Shown here: positions 60,796-64,000 of the stretch, piece after piece | How the letters are laid out: every line of letters begins with the position of its first letter | Position numbering within the stretch: the stretch's first letter is position 1 | NCBI GenBank assembly: GCA_964519885.1 | Contig: CAZFLX010000013.1 | Location: 3,603-67,602, forward strand | Direction of reading: 5' to 3' | Length of the DNA stretch: 64,000 bases | From: GCA-002282575 sp964519885 | Lineage (GTDB): Bacteria > Pseudomonadota > Gammaproteobacteria > Thiomicrospirales > Thiomicrospiraceae | Made by a program: the position numbers and the translations under genes | The notes under the pieces: generated by a model | The model's database searches: none | What the model was told of the DNA's origin: nothing | What the model saw: only the letters and a program-made list of their open reading frames with translations

Positions 60796-61617
60796 ATGTC
60801 GAACGAAAACCTAGATCATGATGCGCTGGCAACAGAAGAAATGCTCAAAATGTTTGAAGGTATCGACATTGACGATGCCCTGGATACAGATGACAACATG
60901 GCTCTAGAAGCCTCTTCGCCAGATAGTGTTGATGATGACGCATTAGAATTGTCTGAGTCTCTAGAAACCTTTTCGCAAGCTGATGATGCTGACGAACTGC
61001 CAGAAATGAGCCTAGCCAACACTTCGGAAGCTGAAATTTTAGAAATTGCTGAGGATGACGAAACCATGCAAGTGTTAGACACGCTCGAATCACTCGAGGG
61101 CATGGACGATCTTGCGGACATGGAAACTGATGAAAATCCTGCAGAAGTACTCAGTGATATGATTCAGCAAGAAGAAGACGTTACACCCCTATCTTCTGAA
61201 ACACTCGATACACCTGTTGAAGTTCAGCCGGCAACCTCAGACGCTTCAGTGGATCAAAGTTTACCGATTGCCGAACATCTGCAAGCCGTCGTTGCAAACG
61301 CCATCCAAGCGCTTCAAGACTGGGTTGAATTACGCCAAATGGGCGAGCAAAAAGGACCACAACAAAGTCTTGCACAATTAGATGTGTTGTTGGATACCGT
61401 GACTCATCAACAACAACAGCTTGCTGATCAACTATCACACAGCACTCAAAAAACGCTGGTTCAGCTCTCATCTGCGTTAGGCGTCAAACTGGCTTCTCCC
61501 CAAACCTTGGGATGGTCGGCAGATGAATGGCGCGTCAAGGCACAACAGGTAACAGAAAAAACGGATGATATCAGCTCGCGCAATGCCAAAATTCGTGAAG
61601 AATTGGCGCGTCTTTAA
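60796..61617 (+). CDS. Unknown acidic protein
   Basis: A 273-residue soluble protein of no family I recognise. Residues 1-160 are strongly acidic and disordered in appearance, with repeated short Leu-Glu/Asp pieces (IDIDDALDT, LELSESLETF, LDTLESLEGMDDLADME). Residues 165-273 are predicted helical (AEHLQAVVANAIQALQDWVE, LLDTVTHQQQQLADQLSHST) and may be a folded domain. TTAAGGAG precedes the ATG. It is followed by another unknown gene 26 bases downstream. Confidence 0.7.
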   Translation: MSNENLDHDALATEEMLKMFEGIDIDDALDTDDNMALEASSPDSVDDDALELSESLETFSQADDADELPEMSLANTSEAEILEIAEDDETMQVLDTLESLEGMDDLADMETDENPAEVLSDMIQQEEDVTPLSSETLDTPVEVQPATSDASVDQSLPIAEHLQAVVANAIQALQDWVELRQMGEQKGPQQSLAQLDVLLDTVTHQQQQLADQLSHSTQKTLVQLSSALGVKLASPQTLGWSADEWRVKAQQVTEKTDDISSRNAKIREELARL

Positions 61618-61643
61618 TGGGTATCACCTAGGAGGGTTAGTCA

Positions 61644-62912
61644 TTGTCCACACATAATTACCTAGATGACTTAGATAATCTGTTAGATAATCCTAGGTCT
61701 GAAACTAGCGCGTCCGTAGGAAAGCGGCAAACGACTCAGTCAATAACAGAGGCTGTTCAAGATGCAGACACCTTAACGACAGCCAACTCTGTTGCTGATT
61801 TTGATCAGGTTAACGAAGCCCAAGTCGCTTCACACACTTGGGCAGCTGTCATTGAGTCTGCCAGCAGAGCTTTGCAAGACAGTACACAGATGGCTCAAGA
61901 GGCTGCGCGCAAAAACATTGAACTGGCTAAGGAACAACAAGAAAGCATTAAAGAGCTGAGTGATGCCGCCAGTGGATGGCGTCATGCAACCCGCCAAGCA
62001 GTGCAAGAAGTTAACGCAACCAAAAAAAATATCATTATCTTGACTGTGATTAGTGGCTTAATTGCCATTGCTGGATTTGGCACGACCATTGGCGTCATGC
62101 TACAAAGCCGTGCAGCATTAGCCAACATGTCGAACACCATTTTAGAAAATGTAGATGAACACCAAAGCATGGTTAGTAAAACGCTAACGCTAAAAATTGA
62201 TGAACTTGCCAGCACCATTGAGCAAATGCAAGGCAGTTTAGATCAGTTGAATAATCCTAAATCCAGCAAAGCTTCAACCATTCCGTCTAACAATAATGAA
62301 GCCCCAGCAATACCCGACGGTGCAAACGAACCAGAAGTGATAACAACACCTAGCCCTGTTAGCGAAACACATAATGTCTCTGATCCTCAACCCTCGTCAG
62401 AGGCTAATGCACAGCCTCAAGCCATGACACCAACTCCTGCTCCAGCACCGGGTCCGATTTTAATCAGCGAAATCCCCCAAACACCCAACCTGACAACCAC
62501 TCAGTCAACAACGGGGATAACTGAAGCTTCCTGGCAGAAATTGACTGCGCAAGTGGATTTGTTACAGCAACAATTAACTAGCCTTGAATCGAATACGCAT
62601 AAATTTCATGACGAACAGACAAAACAAGCCATTAATTTAGCCAGCCAACTGGATGAAAAACTCAGTACGCGTTTAAGCAAAGTAACCAATCAGTTGCAAG
62701 AAACTAAACCAACTACGGTTGTTACCTCAACCCAAGATAACAAAGCTGTGTTGGATCAATTGTCTCGTTTAAGACAAGAAATTCAGGAACTGCGCATATT
62801 ACAGCAAGGTTTGAAGGATCAGGTGAGTCAAGTTAAACAATCGATTTCTGAGTCTAACAACAAACCCTATCAGTATCGTTTACCTCAAGATGGCGAACGC
62901 TATCCCAGATAA
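61644..62912 (+). CDS. Unknown single-pass membrane protein with coiled coils
   Basis: A 422-residue protein with no family I recognise. The N-terminal part (1-128) is mainly helical and charged. A single membrane helix covers about 129-153 (IIILTVISGLIAIAGFGTTI), followed by a coiled coil (155-205), a Pro/Thr/Ser-rich linker (206-295) and a second coiled coil (300-405). The start is TTG at 61644 with GGAGGG upstream; no closer ATG in frame is visible. The N-terminus YLDDLDNLLDN is acidic like the partner gene. The pair may act together, with the coiled coil outside the membrane if the N-terminus is cytoplasmic. Function unknown. Confidence 0.7.
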   Translation: MSTHNYLDDLDNLLDNPRSETSASVGKRQTTQSITEAVQDADTLTTANSVADFDQVNEAQVASHTWAAVIESASRALQDSTQMAQEAARKNIELAKEQQESIKELSDAASGWRHATRQAVQEVNATKKNIIILTVISGLIAIAGFGTTIGVMLQSRAALANMSNTILENVDEHQSMVSKTLTLKIDELASTIEQMQGSLDQLNNPKSSKASTIPSNNNEAPAIPDGANEPEVITTPSPVSETHNVSDPQPSSEANAQPQAMTPTPAPAPGPILISEIPQTPNLTTTQSTTGITEASWQKLTAQVDLLQQQLTSLESNTHKFHDEQTKQAINLASQLDEKLSTRLSKVTNQLQETKPTTVVTSTQDNKAVLDQLSRLRQEIQELRILQQGLKDQVSQVKQSISESNNKPYQYRLPQDGERYPR

Positions 62913-62919
62913 TGTGAGA

Positions 62920-62937
62920 GCGCCATTAATATGGCGC
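62920..62937. other. Hairpin at the convergent gene junction
   Basis: GCGCCAT-TAAT-ATGGCGC forms a 7-bp stem covering the last codons of pheA. Neither strand has a T-run after it, so it is at best a weak bidirectional terminator. Confidence 0.4.
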
Positions 62938-64000
62938 AACGGGAAAAGAACCCAGTAATTTATAAAAGCTACACTTAGCCTCTACCTGTGCCAATACCGA
63001 CTTAAGTGGTTCTTGTTCACAATGCCCTTCTACATCAGCATAAAACACATAATTCCACTTAGTCTGTTTCGATGGGCGCTCTGTCAGTCGAGCTAAACTA
63101 ATGCTTTTTTCGGCAAAATACCCCAGCACTTCATGCAAAGCCCCAGGACGATTCGGTGTTGAGAAAATCAGCGCCGTTTTATCTAAACCACTCACACCGC
63201 TGGCATGACGCGCCATCACCCAAAAACGGGTAGTATTATCGGGCTGATCTTCGATACCATTCACCAACACTTGCAGGTCGTATAAGTGACTCGCTTGCTC
63301 AGAAGCAATGGCTGCGGTATCTTCATGCTCACTGGCGAAAACGGCAGCAGCCGCATTACTTTCCATTGGCAATTGTTTTGCCCAAGGTAAATTATTGGCT
63401 AACCACTCGCGACATTGGGCTAATGCCTGAGCATGAGCTGCCACAGTTTTAATGGCAGTCAAATCGCTTTGTGTGGCTAATAAGGCATGGTGAATGGACA
63501 AGTTGACCTCGCCACAAACCTGTAAATTGGTTTTTAGCAGTAAATCTTGAGTAATATTGACCGCACCTTCCGTCGAGTTTTCAACAGGTACCACGCCATA
63601 ATCAGTGCGTCCTGTTTCAACCGCTTTGAAAACATTTTCAATGCTCGCTACGGCCAGTGTTTGCGCACTCAGGCCAAAGTGTTTGATGGTTGCTGCTTGC
63701 GAAAAAGTCCCTTCTGGGCCTAAGTAAGCCACACGAACGGGTTGCTCTAGCGCCAAACAAGCCGACATGATTTCACGAAACAAGCGCGCGACCACATCAT
63801 CCGCCAATGGACCTTGGTTACGACTCATCACCTCGCGCAATACTTGCGCTTCACGTTCGGGACGATAAAAAATCGTTTCTACCGTACCGCCTTGCGTTTT
63901 TATGTGGGCGACTTCTTGCGCCAACTTGGCTCGTTCAGCAATCAATTGCTGAATTTGTGCATCTAAGGCATCGATACCCGTACGAATTTCTTGTAAGCGT
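62926..64000 (-). CDS. pheA: PheA, chorismate mutase/prephenate dehydratase (5' end outside window)
   Basis: The P-protein makes phenylpyruvate from chorismate. The frame is open to the window edge, and residues before the apparent ATG at 63945 (ALDAQIQQLIAERAKLAQEV) belong to the chorismate mutase domain, so the gene is cut. The prephenate dehydratase domain follows (VAYLGPEGTFSQAA, VVPVENSTEGAVN, and the TTRFWV pattern DNTTRFWVMA). The C-terminal ACT domain for phenylalanine feedback has NRPGALHEVLGYFAEKSISL and the ERPSK variant of the ESRP motif. It converges on the unknown membrane-protein gene with a 13-base gap. Confidence 0.95.
   Translation of the reverse strand, partial: RLQEIRTGIDALDAQIQQLIAERAKLAQEVAHIKTQGGTVETIFYRPEREAQVLREVMSRNQGPLADDVVARLFREIMSACLALEQPVRVAYLGPEGTFSQAATIKHFGLSAQTLAVASIENVFKAVETGRTDYGVVPVENSTEGAVNITQDLLLKTNLQVCGEVNLSIHHALLATQSDLTAIKTVAAHAQALAQCREWLANNLPWAKQLPMESNAAAAVFASEHEDTAAIASEQASHLYDLQVLVNGIEDQPDNTTRFWVMARHASGVSGLDKTALIFSTPNRPGALHEVLGYFAEKSISLARLTERPSKQTKWNYVFYADVEGHCEQEPLKSVLAQVEAKCSFYKLLGSFPVAPY

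Noticed and set aside
1..64000. Mobile elements, phage genes, toxin-antitoxin or defence systems, tRNA or rRNA genes
   Set aside because: None of the open frames shows transposase, integrase, phage, toxin or nuclease features, and no tRNA cloverleaf or rRNA sequence was recognised by eye.

Overview
The window is about 64 kb of a gammaproteobacterial chromosome, moderately AT-rich by eye. The lineage is supported by a hflD-type C-terminus, purB, acnB, a P-protein-type pheA, and a polar-flagellum set of Pseudomonas/Vibrio/Shewanella type (FlhF, FlhG, and a FlrA-FlrB-FlrC/FleQ-FleS-FleR cascade). I cannot place it below class with confidence; a Thiotrichales-like marine or sulfur-associated lineage is only a guess. 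No rRNA, tRNA, CRISPR array, insertion sequence or prophage was seen, and no gene-free stretch exceeds about 300 bases.

Layout. (1) 1-301: 3' end of hflD. (2) 388-33867: one large flagellar/chemotaxis block, almost all on the minus strand. In transcription order it runs flrA-flrB-flrC | fliE-fliF-fliG-fliH-fliI-fliJ | fliK, a short MCP, motA, motB, fliL-fliM-fliN-fliO-fliP-fliQ-fliR-flhB-flhA-flhF-flhG-fliA-cheY | cheZ | cheA-cheW, then cheR-cheB and a second MCP. A two-gene plus-strand island (FliK-like + FhlB-like, 3795-5259) sits between cheW and cheR. (3) 34097-38989, minus: acnB, a MgtC/DUF4010 membrane protein and a lipoprotein esterase. (4) 39158-42462, plus: purB, fabI and a secreted alpha/beta hydrolase. 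(5) 42535-47267, minus: a five-gene operon of circularly permuted ATP-grasp, alpha-E protein, transglutaminase and two tandem aspartoacylase-type proteins. (6) 47416-62912, mainly plus: a SulP transporter, an 829-residue soluble Cache-Cache-CheW protein, a small minus-strand lipoprotein, amt, dapE, a cyclic-nucleotide-binding protein with a four-gene MCE/Mla lipid transporter, yciB-yciI, an asparaginase-domain protein, an EamA transporter and two unknown genes. (7) 62926-end, minus: pheA, cut at the window edge.

Regulation legible in the sequence. flrA has a good sigma-70 promoter. Sigma-54 type GG-N10-GC elements stand in front of fliE, fliK, cheA and, outside the cluster, the Cache-Cache-CheW gene. 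A strong sigma-28 type element precedes the MCP at 388-1617, and fliA itself lies in the block. This fits the tiered cascade FlrA, then FlrBC, then FliA. A textbook intrinsic terminator lies between cheY and cheZ, so cheZ may be expressed at a lower level than cheY.

Main points of interest. The ATP-grasp/alpha-E/transglutaminase operon carries two aspartoacylase-like paralogues, one with intact zinc ligands and one with substituted ligands. The CheW-fused double-Cache protein has no membrane segment. CheA carries two near-identical acidic motifs resembling the CheY-binding N-terminus of FliM. FlrA lacks the N-terminal domain of its family. The whole flagellar block lies between hflD and purB, genes that are adjacent in E. 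coli. The unknown pair at 60796-62912 has no recognised family.
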